Assembly: GCA_947164965.1 (NCBI GenBank)
Contig: CAMUYR010000008.1
Span: forward strand, 46,794-110,793
Length of the DNA stretch: 64,000 bases
Direction of reading: 5' to 3'
From: an uncultured Prevotella sp.
Lineage (GTDB): Bacteria; Bacteroidota; Bacteroidia; Bacteroidales; Bacteroidaceae
Shown: positions 43,624-53,167 of the stretch, piece by piece
Layout of the letters: every line of letters starts with the position of its first letter
Position numbering within the stretch: position 1 is the stretch's first letter
Program-made: the position numbers and the translations under genes
Notes under the pieces: model-generated
Seen by the model: only the letters and a program-made list of their open reading frames with translations
Databases searched by the model: none
What the model was told of the DNA's origin: nothing

Positions 43624-46272
43624 ATGAACAGATTATTATTGTTAGCAGTAATGGCTATAGCCATGAGTACTGTAAAAATGAATGCACAGTACAAGTATGC
43701 TTGGCAGAATCCGAAATTGCCGCGTACGGAACGTGTGGAAAGCTTGTTGGGTATGTTGACACCAGAGGAGAAGGTGGGACTGATGATGAACAAAAGCATC
43801 TCCATCGACCGTCTCGGCATTCCGTCGTACAACTGGTGGAACGAGGCATGTCATGGTGTGCGTCAGGGTGGCTATACCGTTTATCCACAGCCTATTGGTA
43901 TGGCTGCGGCATTTAATGCGCAGCTGGTTTATGACGTATTCTCACAAGTATCAGACGAAGCACGAGCCAACTGGAATCGTACCGACCACAACGACCCAAA
44001 ACTGTACAATGTGCCTATGGGCGTGACCTATTATCCGGGCAATCCTGAACTGACTTTCTGGTGTCCCAACGTCAACATCTTCCGCGATCCGAGATGGGGG
44101 CGTGGTCAGGAAACGTGTGGTGAAGACCCCTATCTGAATGCCGTTTTGGGTGTGCAGACCGTCTTGGGTATGCAGGGCAACAACGACCAGTACTTTAAAA
44201 CACACGCTTGTGCAAAGCACTATGCTGTGCATAGCGGACCAGAGCCCCTACGCCACTCGATGAACGTAGAGCCCACTAACCGCGACCTTTGGGAGACCTA
44301 TCTGCCTGCCTTCAAAGCGTTGGTTAAGAAAGGCAATGTGCGTGAGGTGATGTGCGCTTATCAGCGTTTCGAGGGCAAACCCTGTTGTACGAGCGACCGT
44401 CTGCTCATCGATATCCTGCGTAACAAGTGGGGCTACGATGCCATCGTCCTGACCGACTGCGATGCCATCAACAACTTCTATAACAAAGGTCAGCACGAAA
44501 CGCATAAGGACCCATTGTCAGCTTCCGTCGATGCCGTCTTGAATGGCACAGATCTGGAGTGCGGTAAGGTATTTATGAGCTTGGTAGACGGTTTGAAGAA
44601 AGGCCTTATAAAGGAGAACGATCTGGATGAACATCTGCGTAAGACACTGCTGGGACGTTTCGAATTGGGAATGTTCGACCCCGTAGAGATGTTGCCTTGG
44701 GCAAACCTCGGTCCAGAGGTTATCAGTAGCGAGAAGAACGACGCGATGGCTACTCAAGCCGCCCGTGAATCGATGGTACTGCTTGAGAACAAGCAGGTGG
44801 CAGGCTCTCAGAAAGCGGTTCTTCCGCTTTCAAAGGACATCAAGACCTTGGCTGTATTGGGTCCCAATGCTGATGATATCGAACTGCTAAACGGTAACTA
44901 TGGCGGCACACCAACCAAGGAACATCAGCACTCATTGCTAGAGGGTATCAAGGCTGCAGTGCCTGGTGTGAAAATTATCTATCAGAAGGCGTGTGAATTG
45001 AATGACGAGTACGAGACAATCCACCACTTGCAGGACTTTAATGGTGGTAAGGGGGCTCTCGTTGAATTCTACAATAATAAGGAGCTGAGTGGCGAACCTG
45101 CAAAGACTGCTTACTACAACGAGCTGAACTTCTCAACCTTTGGCGCCTGGGGCTTTGCTCAGGGGGTCAATCGTGACACGCTCTCCGTTCGTGTCAGCGG
45201 ACAATATAAGGCTACGTTCACTGGCGAGATGAAGTATACGCTAATGACTGATAACGGCTATGTTCTGAAGGTGAACGGCGAGGTAGTAGAAGATGCCAAA
45301 CCCATGGCCCGTCGTGGCTTCGGATTTGGTTTCGGACGCAAGCCTGAATATAAGTCGTTTGCTGTTGAAGCAGGCCAGACTTACGATATTGTCATTGAAT
45401 ACAAGCATGGCAATGGTCAGTTTGCGATGTTGCGTGGTGATGTCTGCGAACGTAAACTGGTCGACTTCACCAATTTGGCCAACGAGGTACGCAATGCCGA
45501 TGCCATCATCATCATAGGTGGTATCTCTGCTCGTATGGAGGGCGAGGGTGGTGACAAGCAGGACATCGAACTGCCGAAGGTGCAGCAGATGTTGGTCAAG
45601 GCTATGCACCAGACGGGTCGCCCCGTCGTCTTTGTCAACTGCTCAGGTTCGGCTATTGCTTTCGGTAGCGTAGAAGGACAGTACGATGCATTGCTTCAGG
45701 CGTGGTATCCTGGTCAGGGTGGTGCTAAGGCATTGGCTGATGTGTTGTTTGGCGATTACAATCCAGGTGGCAAGCTGCCTGTGACATTCTATCGCTCGAA
45801 CAACGATTTGCCCGACTTCCTCGATTACTCGATGAAGAACCGCACCTATCGTTACTTCACAGGTGTGCCTCAGTATGCCTTCGGATATGGTCTGAGCTAT
45901 ACAACGTTCAATGTGGGTAAGGGTAAAATTTCCGGAAAGTCCGGAAAATTCTCTAAATCAGGCAAACCCCTCTGCACTTTGACCATCCCTGTCACCAATA
46001 CTGGCGACCGCGAGGGTACTGAGACCGTTCAGATCTATGTGAAGCGATTGGATGATGCTGGTGCTCCCATTAAGGCGCTGAAAGGATTCCAGAAGCTTTC
46101 GTTGAAGCCAGGTGAAACAAAGAAGGCTGTGATTCCTCTCGATGGCGAGGCCTTTGAGTATTACGACGAGATGATAGACGAACTTGCCGTAAAGCCTGGT
46201 CGTTACCAGATACTCTACGGCAAGTCATCAAGGGATGAAGACCTCAAGTCTTTCGATTTTACGGTGAAATGA
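43624..46272 (+). CDS. GH3 beta-xylosidase/glucosidase-like enzyme with PA14 insertion
   Basis: Exported GH3 enzyme (signal MNRLLLLAVMAIAMSTVKMNAQ). Barrel motifs include SYNWWNEACHGVRQGG near the N-terminus, KHYAVHSGPEPLRH, and VLTDCDAI with nucleophile Asp278. The sandwich domain (about 375-740) is interrupted by a PA14-like beta domain (about 465-620, LSVRVSGQYKATFTGEMKYTLMTDNGYVLKVNGE), which in related enzymes shapes the substrate pocket. The fibronectin III-like end carries TVQIYVKRLDDAGAPIKALKGFQKL. The NWWNEA and TDCDA motifs are those of bacterial beta-xylosidase-like GH3. It has a housekeeping promoter and is divergent from the CE19-like operon, so whether it belongs to the RG-II function is open. 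Confidence 0.92.
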   Translation: MNRLLLLAVMAIAMSTVKMNAQYKYAWQNPKLPRTERVESLLGMLTPEEKVGLMMNKSISIDRLGIPSYNWWNEACHGVRQGGYTVYPQPIGMAAAFNAQLVYDVFSQVSDEARANWNRTDHNDPKLYNVPMGVTYYPGNPELTFWCPNVNIFRDPRWGRGQETCGEDPYLNAVLGVQTVLGMQGNNDQYFKTHACAKHYAVHSGPEPLRHSMNVEPTNRDLWETYLPAFKALVKKGNVREVMCAYQRFEGKPCCTSDRLLIDILRNKWGYDAIVLTDCDAINNFYNKGQHETHKDPLSASVDAVLNGTDLECGKVFMSLVDGLKKGLIKENDLDEHLRKTLLGRFELGMFDPVEMLPWANLGPEVISSEKNDAMATQAARESMVLLENKQVAGSQKAVLPLSKDIKTLAVLGPNADDIELLNGNYGGTPTKEHQHSLLEGIKAAVPGVKIIYQKACELNDEYETIHHLQDFNGGKGALVEFYNNKELSGEPAKTAYYNELNFSTFGAWGFAQGVNRDTLSVRVSGQYKATFTGEMKYTLMTDNGYVLKVNGEVVEDAKPMARRGFGFGFGRKPEYKSFAVEAGQTYDIVIEYKHGNGQFAMLRGDVCERKLVDFTNLANEVRNADAIIIIGGISARMEGEGGDKQDIELPKVQQMLVKAMHQTGRPVVFVNCSGSAIAFGSVEGQYDALLQAWYPGQGGAKALADVLFGDYNPGGKLPVTFYRSNNDLPDFLDYSMKNRTYRYFTGVPQYAFGYGLSYTTFNVGKGKISGKSGKFSKSGKPLCTLTIPVTNTGDREGTETVQIYVKRLDDAGAPIKALKGFQKLSLKPGETKKAVIPLDGEAFEYYDEMIDELAVKPGRYQILYGKSSRDEDLKSFDFTVK

Positions 46273-46279
46273 GTTAAGA

Positions 46280-46298
46280 GTAAGAAGTATTCTCTTAC
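46280..46298. terminator. Small hairpin between GH3 and fucI
   Basis: GTAAGA and TCTTAC with a 7-base loop lie between two convergent genes. The flanking bases (CTCTTACCTCTCACCTC) belong to the 7-bp repeat type found inside genes of this window. Confidence 0.45.
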
Positions 46299-46308
46299 CT
46301 CTCACCTC

Positions 46309-48132
46309 TTATTTATATATTGGTCCAAAGTTGGCGCAGGCACGATAGTCGGCGCCTTCTTTGTCCATACCAAATGCGTTCCAAGCGGCAGGACGGAAGA
46401 TGTCCTTATCAGCGATATTGTGCATGCAGACGGGGATGCGCAGCATAGCACATAGTGTGATGAGGTCGGCTCCAACATGTCCGTAACAGATGGCTCCGTG
46501 ATTGGCTCCCCAGTTGTTCATGACTGAGTAGACATCCTTGAAGGCATCTTTCGTGGGATCCAGACGTGGGGCAAACCAAGTGGTAGGCCATGTGGGGTCG
46601 GTACGCTTGTCGAGTATATCATGCGTCTTGGGGTCGAGTTCTACCGTCCAACCCTCAGCCAATTGCAATACGGGTCCGAGTCCAGCTACGAGGTTCAAAC
46701 GTAGCATGGTCATCGGCATGCCGCCACGAGTGACGAAGTGGCTTGAGTAGCCGCCTCCGCGGAAGTAGTCACGATCGGCAGGCATCCATGAGGTAGCCTT
46801 CAGACAGGCCTCTACATCATTGTTGTCCATCTCCCAGAAGTTCTTGATGGTGGGATTGCCATCCTTGTCGCTCATTGCACCAGTAGCATCCAACGTCGTA
46901 GCACCACTATTAATAAGATGTATGAAGCCATCAGCAGCCTGACCTTCGGGCTTCTTACCAGCGACACGTTCAACAGCCTCAGGACTCCAGTAGGTGCGGA
47001 TATCTGAGAACATGACTCCCTTGTTGGTCAGCAGATGTCCGAAGAGCATTGACATACCGTTCAGGAAGTCGTTCTCCGTAGCCAGCGTATAGGCTTCACG
47101 AGGTCCGTTCCAGTCGAACGAAGTACACATCAGCGACTCAGGAAAGTCGAAGTTGGGCTTGTAGTCAGTCCATTGGCGCTGACCTTGTACACCAGCAGCA
47201 ATAGCGTTGTGTCCGATAGCCTCTTCTTTATAACCCATTTCCAGCAGCTTTTCTGAGCCCTGCATCAGGTCACGGATAATCATCATCGTCTTCACGGTGA
47301 ATTCCCAGTCCTCATCTTTCTCCTGACGGTTCTTGCCCTTGCCTTTACCGTTGAAGGTGGTCATAGGCACACCTGGGAAGAGAGGACGGTCCTCGTTGTA
47401 GTCGTGGCCTTCCTGAGGCTTGCAATACTTCTCAACCCATGCCATAGCCTTTGCAAACTCGTCCTTGTCATAGATGCCAAAGTCAACGCGACGTAATATC
47501 TCAACCAACGAAACGTATTCTGTACGCATGCCTAAATACTGCTGCAGGAAGTCGGCATTGACTATTGAACCAGCGATGCCCATACAGGTGTTGCCAAGCG
47601 ACAGGTAGCTCTTGCCGCGCATAGTGGCTACAGCCTGAGCAGCACGGGCAAAACGAAGAATCTTTTCAGCTACATCCTCAGGAATCGTGTTGTCATTCAA
47701 ATCCTGTACATCATGACCATAGATACCATAAGCGGGCAGACCTTTCTGAGCATGAGCGGCCAACACAGCAGCCAGATAAACGGCACCTGGACGCTCTGTT
47801 CCGTTGAAACCCCAGACAGCCTTAGGATACTGCGGATTCATGTCCATCGTCTCTGAGCCGTAGCACCAACACGACGTAACGGTAATCGTAGAGCCAACAC
47901 CAGCGCGCTCGAACTGCTCGGCACAAGCAGCCGACTCGCCAACTCGACCTATCGTTGTGTTAGAAATCATACACTCAACGGGACTTCCGTCACCATTCTT
48001 CAGGTTGCTCTCAATCAGCTGTTTCACAGCCTTGGCCAGATTCATTGTCTTTTCTTCCAGCCCTTCACGGATACCGCCCTGACGACCATCAATCGTAGGA
48101 CGAATACCAATTTTTGGATAGTTTGTCTTCAT
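46309..48132 (-). CDS. fucI: L-fucose isomerase
   Basis: Cytoplasmic ketol-isomerase that converts L-fucose to L-fuculose and, in this family, D-arabinose to D-ribulose. The 607-residue sequence matches FucI throughout: [24 protein letters not shown] at the start, [39 protein letters not shown], and the C-terminal domain with [20 protein letters not shown] and [19 protein letters not shown]. Active-site Glu and Asp in metal-binding segments ([13 protein letters not shown] region) look intact. It is last in an operon with GH28, a symporter and an aldolase, 31 bp after GH28. RG-II supplies L-fucose and L-galactose; the aldolase partner could supply D-arabinose from Kdo, which would also need this enzyme. 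No fuculose kinase or aldolase (FucK, FucA) is in the window. Confidence 0.96.
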   Translation of the reverse strand: MKTNYPKIGIRPTIDGRQGGIREGLEEKTMNLAKAVKQLIESNLKNGDGSPVECMISNTTIGRVGESAACAEQFERAGVGSTITVTSCWCYGSETMDMNPQYPKAVWGFNGTERPGAVYLAAVLAAHAQKGLPAYGIYGHDVQDLNDNTIPEDVAEKILRFARAAQAVATMRGKSYLSLGNTCMGIAGSIVNADFLQQYLGMRTEYVSLVEILRRVDFGIYDKDEFAKAMAWVEKYCKPQEGHDYNEDRPLFPGVPMTTFNGKGKGKNRQEKDEDWEFTVKTMMIIRDLMQGSEKLLEMGYKEEAIGHNAIAAGVQGQRQWTDYKPNFDFPESLMCTSFDWNGPREAYTLATENDFLNGMSMLFGHLLTNKGVMFSDIRTYWSPEAVERVAGKKPEGQAADGFIHLINSGATTLDATGAMSDKDGNPTIKNFWEMDNNDVEACLKATSWMPADRDYFRGGGYSSHFVTRGGMPMTMLRLNLVAGLGPVLQLAEGWTVELDPKTHDILDKRTDPTWPTTWFAPRLDPTKDAFKDVYSVMNNWGANHGAICYGHVGADLITLCAMLRIPVCMHNIADKDIFRPAAWNAFGMDKEGADYRACANFGPIYK

Positions 48133-48163
48133 TCTTTTCTGTTATTGTTCTAGTGATTTACTA

Positions 48164-49597
48164 TTATTCTTTCTCTAATGTTACGTTGCTCAGCGTCAGT
48201 TTGGCTGTCTTTTCGTCAATCTGTTGAGCTGTCTTCCTATAGCTGATGGTACAGTTGCTGATGTCGATATCGTGCACGCAATCCAATCCTAAAATACCAG
48301 AAGCTTTGATGCCTGTCTGTGCACCTCGGCATACTACATTTTTAATGTGGATATCTTGGAAATTTGGAGCCCAGCGGCGCTCTTCGTCTGTAAAGGTGGG
48401 CACAGCATTCTCGTCACTGCCTGCAGGACGGTCAACATAGTCGCATTGGAAGATGATGGCTTCTTGCAGGATATCGCTCATCACACAGTCTTGCACGTAC
48501 AACTGTTCTGTCTTTCCTCCTCTGCTAAGTCCACTCTTAAAGCGCAGACCTGTATCAGTGCCTGAGAACCGGCAGTTGCGTACCACTACACGGCGTATGC
48601 CAGAGGCTGTCTCACTGCCCAAAACGAAGGCTCCATGAGCATGAAATACGGTACAGTGGTCAATGAGCACATCTTGCACACCACAGACGGGTGTCGATTT
48701 GCGTGGTTTACCACTTTTCATACAGAGACCATCATCACCTGCATCTACAGAGCTATTAACGATAAGAACCTGATGACAGTCGCTGATGTCGATGGCGTCG
48801 CCATTCTGTGCATTCCAAGGACAGCGCACTGTAATGCCGTCTATGACTACATTGACACAAAAGCAGGGGTGAACATGGAATTTGGGGGCGTTTTGGAAGG
48901 TTACGCCTTGCAGATATACACGCTCACAATCCAAAAGGCGCAGCAGGTCGTTGCGCATCTTCTCCTGAGCTTCAGCCGTCTCGCAAATGTCGGGCAGACC
49001 AGATTTCATCTGCCAAGGATACCATAGCTGACCATTCTGACGTTCAACGCCCCCCAACTGCTTAAACTGCTTCCATTCAGTATCGCTGACTTTGCTGCGC
49101 TTTACAGGACGCCATTGCTGTCCATTGCCGTCGATGATGCCACTGCCTGTGATGGCAATGTCGTGCTTCTTGCTAGCATAGATACAAGGCAGCACACGTT
49201 CACCTCCCCACTTTTTCTTGTTGGCTTCATCAGGCAGATAAAGACGCTTGTCAGGAGAGAAATAGATGATGGCTTCGTGATCCAAGTGCATTTTTACATT
49301 ATTCTCTAATGCGATAGGTCCAGTGAGCCATACGCCAGCAGGTACCTCCAACCGACCACCTCCCTGATTCTTCAGTTTTGTGATAGCCTTCTTGAATGCA
49401 TCCGTACATAACGTCCGTCCGTCACCCACAGCTCCAAAATCGGTCAGGACCACCGTTCGGTTAGGAATCTGCGCCACTTGTGCCTGTTTTACATCTACAG
49501 GCAATTGTTGGTAATATTTGCCGTAGTCTTCAGCTTGTATGGCCAAAGGACAAAACAATAGCAGTAGCACTGCCCACTTATGAAGTATTTTATTCAT
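48164..49597 (-). CDS. GH28 polygalacturonase-family enzyme
   Basis: Exported right-handed beta-helix enzyme (signal MNKILHKWAVLLLLFCPLAIQA). The ATG at 49597 is preferred over one eight codons upstream because it gives the signal peptide and overlaps the symporter stop as ATGAATAA. N-terminal LTDFGAVGDGRTLCTDAF is the pectinase-fold opening. GH28 motifs: NGDAIDISDC (first Asp), GDDGLCMKSG (catalytic Asp pair), HGAFVLGSE (His), and RFKSGLSRGG (Lys). Family members cleave alpha-galacturonic acid linkages; in RG-II loci a GH28 exo-galacturonidase attacks the backbone. 477 residues is typical. It is the third gene in the shared-motif operon with the aldolase and symporter. Confidence 0.93.
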   Translation of the reverse strand: MNKILHKWAVLLLLFCPLAIQAEDYGKYYQQLPVDVKQAQVAQIPNRTVVLTDFGAVGDGRTLCTDAFKKAITKLKNQGGGRLEVPAGVWLTGPIALENNVKMHLDHEAIIYFSPDKRLYLPDEANKKKWGGERVLPCIYASKKHDIAITGSGIIDGNGQQWRPVKRSKVSDTEWKQFKQLGGVERQNGQLWYPWQMKSGLPDICETAEAQEKMRNDLLRLLDCERVYLQGVTFQNAPKFHVHPCFCVNVVIDGITVRCPWNAQNGDAIDISDCHQVLIVNSSVDAGDDGLCMKSGKPRKSTPVCGVQDVLIDHCTVFHAHGAFVLGSETASGIRRVVVRNCRFSGTDTGLRFKSGLSRGGKTEQLYVQDCVMSDILQEAIIFQCDYVDRPAGSDENAVPTFTDEERRWAPNFQDIHIKNVVCRGAQTGIKASGILGLDCVHDIDISNCTISYRKTAQQIDEKTAKLTLSNVTLEKE

Positions 49598-51122
49598 TAT
49601 TAATATTATTAGTAGTTCCATGTATAAGGAAGGTTGCTAAAAAGCCTATAAGGAAGATAACGGTAGTACCCAGTACGATGGCTAGGTAGGGGTGTAGATG
49701 GATGCCAGGCAACGACCATACTTCGGCTAATGATATCCAAGCAATAACCAAGACACCTGCTATGCATCCCAAAAATGCTGCCAAACGGTTAATTTTCTGA
49801 GGTATACAACCTAGAAGGAAAAGTCCAAGCATGCCGCCTGAGAAGATGCTGCTGAGCGTCCACCATGCATCGATAATGCTCTCGACGCTCAACATTGCGA
49901 TAGCTACGCAGACCCCAAGAATGCCCACGCCAAAACTGCTGAGGCGCACGATAGCCAACTCCAGTTTTTGGTGCTTGTGGTGGTCTTGCGGGTTGTGGTG
50001 TGTCAATCGGTCTTTCATGTTGCGAGCCTTCAGGAAGAATGGTCGCACGTAGTCTGTCAGGATAATCGTTGCAGCACTGGTAACGGATGTCGATACAGTA
50101 CTCATACCGGCAGCAAAGATACTTGCAATGAGCAGGCCTCGCAAGCCTACGGGCAGACCGTTGACGATGAAGTAGGGAAATACGTAGTCGGGCTTGGACT
50201 GAATCTCAGCAGGTAGCGGGGCTACACCGGCCTGATAGTAGCTGTACAGGGCGCTTCCAATGAGGAAGAAAAGTGCCGAAACAGGAATAAAGAGATAGCC
50301 TCCGAAGAGTGCCGAGAACTTAGCGTCCTTGTCCGTCTTAGCTGCATGGTAGCGTTGTACGTAGTTCTGATCGATGCCATAGTTCTGCAGGTTGATGAAG
50401 ATACCATAGATAAGGCATACCCAGAAGGTGCTTGTTGTCAGGTCGCTGGTGAAAGCACCCAATGAGAACTTATTGCCCATAGGACTATTTGCTGCAAGCT
50501 CAAAGGTCTGCATGGGACCCTCGGGCATAGAGAACATGAGAATGGCAAGGCACAACAGAGCTCCACCTATTAATATAATACCCTGTATGGCATCTGCCCA
50601 GATGACTGCTTTCAGCCCACCCATCATCGAATAGATAATGATGCCTATCGACGTCAGGATGATAACGGTGTGCATATTCCAGCCCATGAGAATGTACATA
50701 GGTACGGCCAGCAGATAGAGAATGGACCCCATGCGGGCAATCTGTGTTAGCAGATAGCAGGCGGAGGCATAGAGTCGTGCCCATGCACCAAACTTTTCTT
50801 CTAAAAACGTATAGGCCGATACGGAGCCGCTGTGACGATAGAATGGCACGAAATACTTAGCTGCAAAATAACTCGCAATGGGGATGGAGAGCGAGAAGAC
50901 AAAGGCATTCCAGTCGGCAGCAAAGGCTTTGCCTGGATAGCCGATGTACGAAATGCTGCTAACGTAGGTGGCGAATATTGACATGCCTACCACCCAGCCA
51001 GGAATGGAGTGACCTGCCGACGTAAACTCGTCAGCAGAACTGCCCTTCTTAAAGAATGAGCAGCCAAATACCACCACGCCGAGTGTGAAGACGATGAAGA
51101 CAATGAAATCAATCAGATGCAT
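49590..51122 (-). CDS. Sodium/solute symporter (SSS family)
   Basis: Inner-membrane transporter of the SSF/SLC5 fold. About 13 hydrophobic helices; SIFATYVSSISYIGYPG and the SMMGGLKAVIWADAIQGIILIGGA signature are clear, along with the SIFAAGMSTVSTSVTSAATIILTD segment of the sodium site. 510 residues. Family substrates include sugars, sialic acid, pantothenate and proline, so the cargo cannot be read from sequence. The gene overlaps the aldolase gene by 10 bp and the GH28 gene by 8 bp, which makes a functional link with an aldolase of the NanA/DapA class likely, and a 3-deoxy-ulosonic acid or a related uronic acid a reasonable cargo. Confidence 0.92.
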   Translation of the reverse strand: MHLIDFIVFIVFTLGVVVFGCSFFKKGSSADEFTSAGHSIPGWVVGMSIFATYVSSISYIGYPGKAFAADWNAFVFSLSIPIASYFAAKYFVPFYRHSGSVSAYTFLEEKFGAWARLYASACYLLTQIARMGSILYLLAVPMYILMGWNMHTVIILTSIGIIIYSMMGGLKAVIWADAIQGIILIGGALLCLAILMFSMPEGPMQTFELAANSPMGNKFSLGAFTSDLTTSTFWVCLIYGIFINLQNYGIDQNYVQRYHAAKTDKDAKFSALFGGYLFIPVSALFFLIGSALYSYYQAGVAPLPAEIQSKPDYVFPYFIVNGLPVGLRGLLIASIFAAGMSTVSTSVTSAATIILTDYVRPFFLKARNMKDRLTHHNPQDHHKHQKLELAIVRLSSFGVGILGVCVAIAMLSVESIIDAWWTLSSIFSGGMLGLFLLGCIPQKINRLAAFLGCIAGVLVIAWISLAEVWSLPGIHLHPYLAIVLGTTVIFLIGFLATFLIHGTTNNINNE

Positions 51123-52051
51123 AGCTTACCGTTCTTGATGGGTAATGCTTCTAAGGCCTGACGTATTTTCTCACGTTCAGGAGCCTCAAACTTATAGAAC
51201 GGCGAGGCCACGAAGTCGTCGTTGATGATGCCAAGAAGTGAAAGGGCACATTTTAATCCCTTGAGATAGCTTGAGCCGTGCTTGCCAACAGTATAGATAG
51301 AGGTGGATATCTGCATGATGAACTGTTGTAGTTCAAGAACACGTTCTATATTGTGGGCTTTTGCTGCCTCATACATGGCGACATAGAGTTCTGGGAACAT
51401 GTTGGCACCACCATTGATGCCTCCCTGTGCACCTAACAGCACGCATTCACCAGTAATTTCCTCAGGACCAACCAACATGGCGAAGTCAGGACGATGCTGC
51501 ATCTTGTACATCACACTCTGGAAATAGACGGCATTGGCCGAAGAGTCCTTGAAACCTACCACCTGCTCGTTTTCAGCTATACGCTTTACAGTATCAGGTG
51601 CAAAGCTTACCTTTACATGCGAGGGCATATTGTATAAGAACACGGGAAGGGGCAACTGTGGTACCAACTCTTCATAGAACTGTGCTAGTTCGGGCTGTCC
51701 TGTGGCGAAATAATAGGGTGGGGCTGAGACTACACCGTCGGCACCATAGTCGGCTGCCTTGCGAGCCAATCGGATGCTTTCTTCGATAGAAGTATCCGTA
51801 ATACACGCCAACAAGGGCAGACGACCTTGGTTGATGCGGCACGACTCCTTAATCATCTGCTTGCGCACATCGTATGAGAGACTCTGCTCTTCACCTGTTG
51901 TACCCAGCACAAAGAGTCCATGTACGCCACCTTCGATGAGGTGTTCGATGAGACGTTCCAAACTCTCAACGTCCAGTGTTTCGTTGTTCTTAAGTGGTGT
52001 TACCAGTGGGGGAATAATGCCGCTTAGCGGTCTTTTGAATGTAGTTTCCAT
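51113..52051 (-). CDS. DapA/NanA-family pyruvate aldolase, probably for a 2-keto-3-deoxy sugar acid
   Basis: Class I aldolase of the dihydrodipicolinate synthase/N-acetylneuraminate lyase superfamily, which makes or cleaves a bond to pyruvate by a Schiff base. The ATG at 52051 (METTFKRPL) is preferred over an earlier one 15 codons upstream, because a purine-rich AAAAGAAAAGAAG lies directly before it. LFVLGTTGEEQSL is the carboxylate-binding motif, Tyr in FLYNMPSHVKV the proton relay, and Lys168 in VVGFKDSS the Schiff-base residue. Lysine-pathway DapA has PSRTG after that Tyr; here it is PSHVKV, so the Arg that binds aspartate semialdehyde is missing and a sugar-acid aldolase is more likely. 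It leads the operon with symporter, GH28 and fucI, 33 bp after the shared motif. Confidence 0.88.
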   Translation of the reverse strand: METTFKRPLSGIIPPLVTPLKNNETLDVESLERLIEHLIEGGVHGLFVLGTTGEEQSLSYDVRKQMIKESCRINQGRLPLLACITDTSIEESIRLARKAADYGADGVVSAPPYYFATGQPELAQFYEELVPQLPLPVFLYNMPSHVKVSFAPDTVKRIAENEQVVGFKDSSANAVYFQSVMYKMQHRPDFAMLVGPEEITGECVLLGAQGGINGGANMFPELYVAMYEAAKAHNIERVLELQQFIMQISTSIYTVGKHGSSYLKGLKCALSLLGIINDDFVASPFYKFEAPEREKIRQALEALPIKNGKLCI

Positions 52052-52084
52052 CTTCTTTTCTTTTGATTTGTTACTTTTTTGTAA

Positions 52085-52111
52085 GACGAATGGCAATTTA
52101 TTTTGTCATCT
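52085..52111 (-). promoter_or_regulatory. Shared RG-II regulon motif, site D (upstream of aldolase operon)
   Basis: Minus strand: AGATGACAAAA, nine bases, ATTCGTC, then TTACAAA, 33 bp before the ATG. The plus-strand -33 element of the divergent methyltransferase gene lies within this site. Confidence 0.65.
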
Positions 52112-52132
52112 GAAAAAATATCTCTACCTTTG
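52102..52132 (+). promoter_or_regulatory. Promoter TTTG-N19-TACCTTTG of the corrinoid methyltransferase pair
   Basis: TTTG at 52102-52105 and TACCTTTG at 52125-52132 with 19 bp between, 27 bp before the ATG at 52160. It overlaps motif D, so a protein bound there could affect both directions. Confidence 0.75.
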
Positions 52133-52159
52133 CACCCTAGAAACAAACTACTGCACAAT

Positions 52160-53167
52160 ATGAAGATGAATATGAAACAATGGGTGGCCAGCATCATTGA
52201 ACGGAAAGATGTTACAGCAGTGCCCGTCATGACGCACCCAGGTATTGAAATGAACGGTAATACTGTACGTGAAGCTGTCAGCAACGGACGAATACATGCT
52301 GAGGCAGTAGAACGGCTGGCGAAGGCGTATTCTGCTGTTGCGGCCTGCACCATTATGGATCTGACAACGGAAGCAGAGGCCTTTGGTGCTGAAATTGCCT
52401 TTTCGGATGAAGCTGTGCCTGCAGTTTCGGGTCACATGCTCACCAATGTTGAAAGTATCCATCAGTTGCAGATTCCATCGCTCTCTGTAGGACGTATCCC
52501 GCAATATCTGAAAGCAAACCTGTTAGCAGCCCGTGAGGTGAACGACCGTCCACTGTTTGCAGGGTGTATCGGACCTTTTTCGTTGGTAGGACGACTTTAC
52601 GATATGTCTGGTATTATGATGCTGATTTATGAGAATCCTGATGCAGCCCATACGCTATTGGCAAAATGTACTCAGTTTATCGAGAAATATTGTCAAGCAC
52701 TGAAACAGACGGGAGCTGACGGCGTAGTGATGGCTGAGCCAGCAGCAGGCCTGATGTCGAATGACGACTGTCAGGAATTCTCGTCTGCATATGTGAAATA
52801 TATTGTGGATAAGGTGCAGGACGAGCACTTTATCGTCGTTCTGCATAATTGCGGCAATACAGGCCAGTGCACAAAGGCGATGGTTTCGACTGGTGCGGCT
52901 GCCTACCATTTTGGCAATAAATGCCAGATGGAAGAGGTTATCAAGGATGTGCCCCCAACGGCATTGGCTATGGGCAATATCGACCCCGTCAGTGTGTTCA
53001 AAGATGGTACTCCTGAACAGATGCACCAGACGGTGCTTGACTTGCTGGACAAAATGAAAGATTATCCAAACTTCGTGCTTTCTAGTGGGTGCGACACTCC
53101 TCCCCATACACCTGTTGAGAATGTTAATGCTTTCTTCGATGCTTTGAACGATTGGAATAAGTCGTGA
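52160..53167 (+). CDS. MtaA-like corrinoid methyltransferase (uroporphyrinogen decarboxylase superfamily)
   Basis: Cytoplasmic protein of the UROD/MtaA superfamily, whose methyltransferase members move a methyl group to or from a corrinoid protein. The true start is 52160 (MKMNMKQWVASII); an upstream TTG lies inside the promoter. PVMTHPGIEMNG near the start and GPFSLVGRLYDMSG and AEPAAGLMS in the barrel are typical. LHNCGNTGQ (His-x-Cys) and SSGCDTPPHTP (Cys) reproduce the zinc site of MtaA-type enzymes, which activates a thiol acceptor. UroD of haem synthesis lacks these, so this is not hemE. It overlaps the next gene by 4 bp (GTGA). The convergent 951-residue protein carries the matching corrinoid domain, so the genes probably form one methyl-transfer system. 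The methyl donor is unknown. Confidence 0.85.
   Translation: MKMNMKQWVASIIERKDVTAVPVMTHPGIEMNGNTVREAVSNGRIHAEAVERLAKAYSAVAACTIMDLTTEAEAFGAEIAFSDEAVPAVSGHMLTNVESIHQLQIPSLSVGRIPQYLKANLLAAREVNDRPLFAGCIGPFSLVGRLYDMSGIMMLIYENPDAAHTLLAKCTQFIEKYCQALKQTGADGVVMAEPAAGLMSNDDCQEFSSAYVKYIVDKVQDEHFIVVLHNCGNTGQCTKAMVSTGAAAYHFGNKCQMEEVIKDVPPTALAMGNIDPVSVFKDGTPEQMHQTVLDLLDKMKDYPNFVLSSGCDTPPHTPVENVNAFFDALNDWNKS

Noticed and set aside
51113..52051. Lysine-pathway dihydrodipicolinate synthase (dapA)
   Set aside because: The Arg-containing motif after the active-site Tyr is missing and the gene sits in a sugar operon with a symporter, so a sugar-acid aldolase fits better.
52160..53167. Uroporphyrinogen decarboxylase of haem synthesis (hemE)
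   Set aside because: The His-x-Cys and distal Cys zinc motif and the corrinoid neighbours point to a methyltransferase of the same superfamily.
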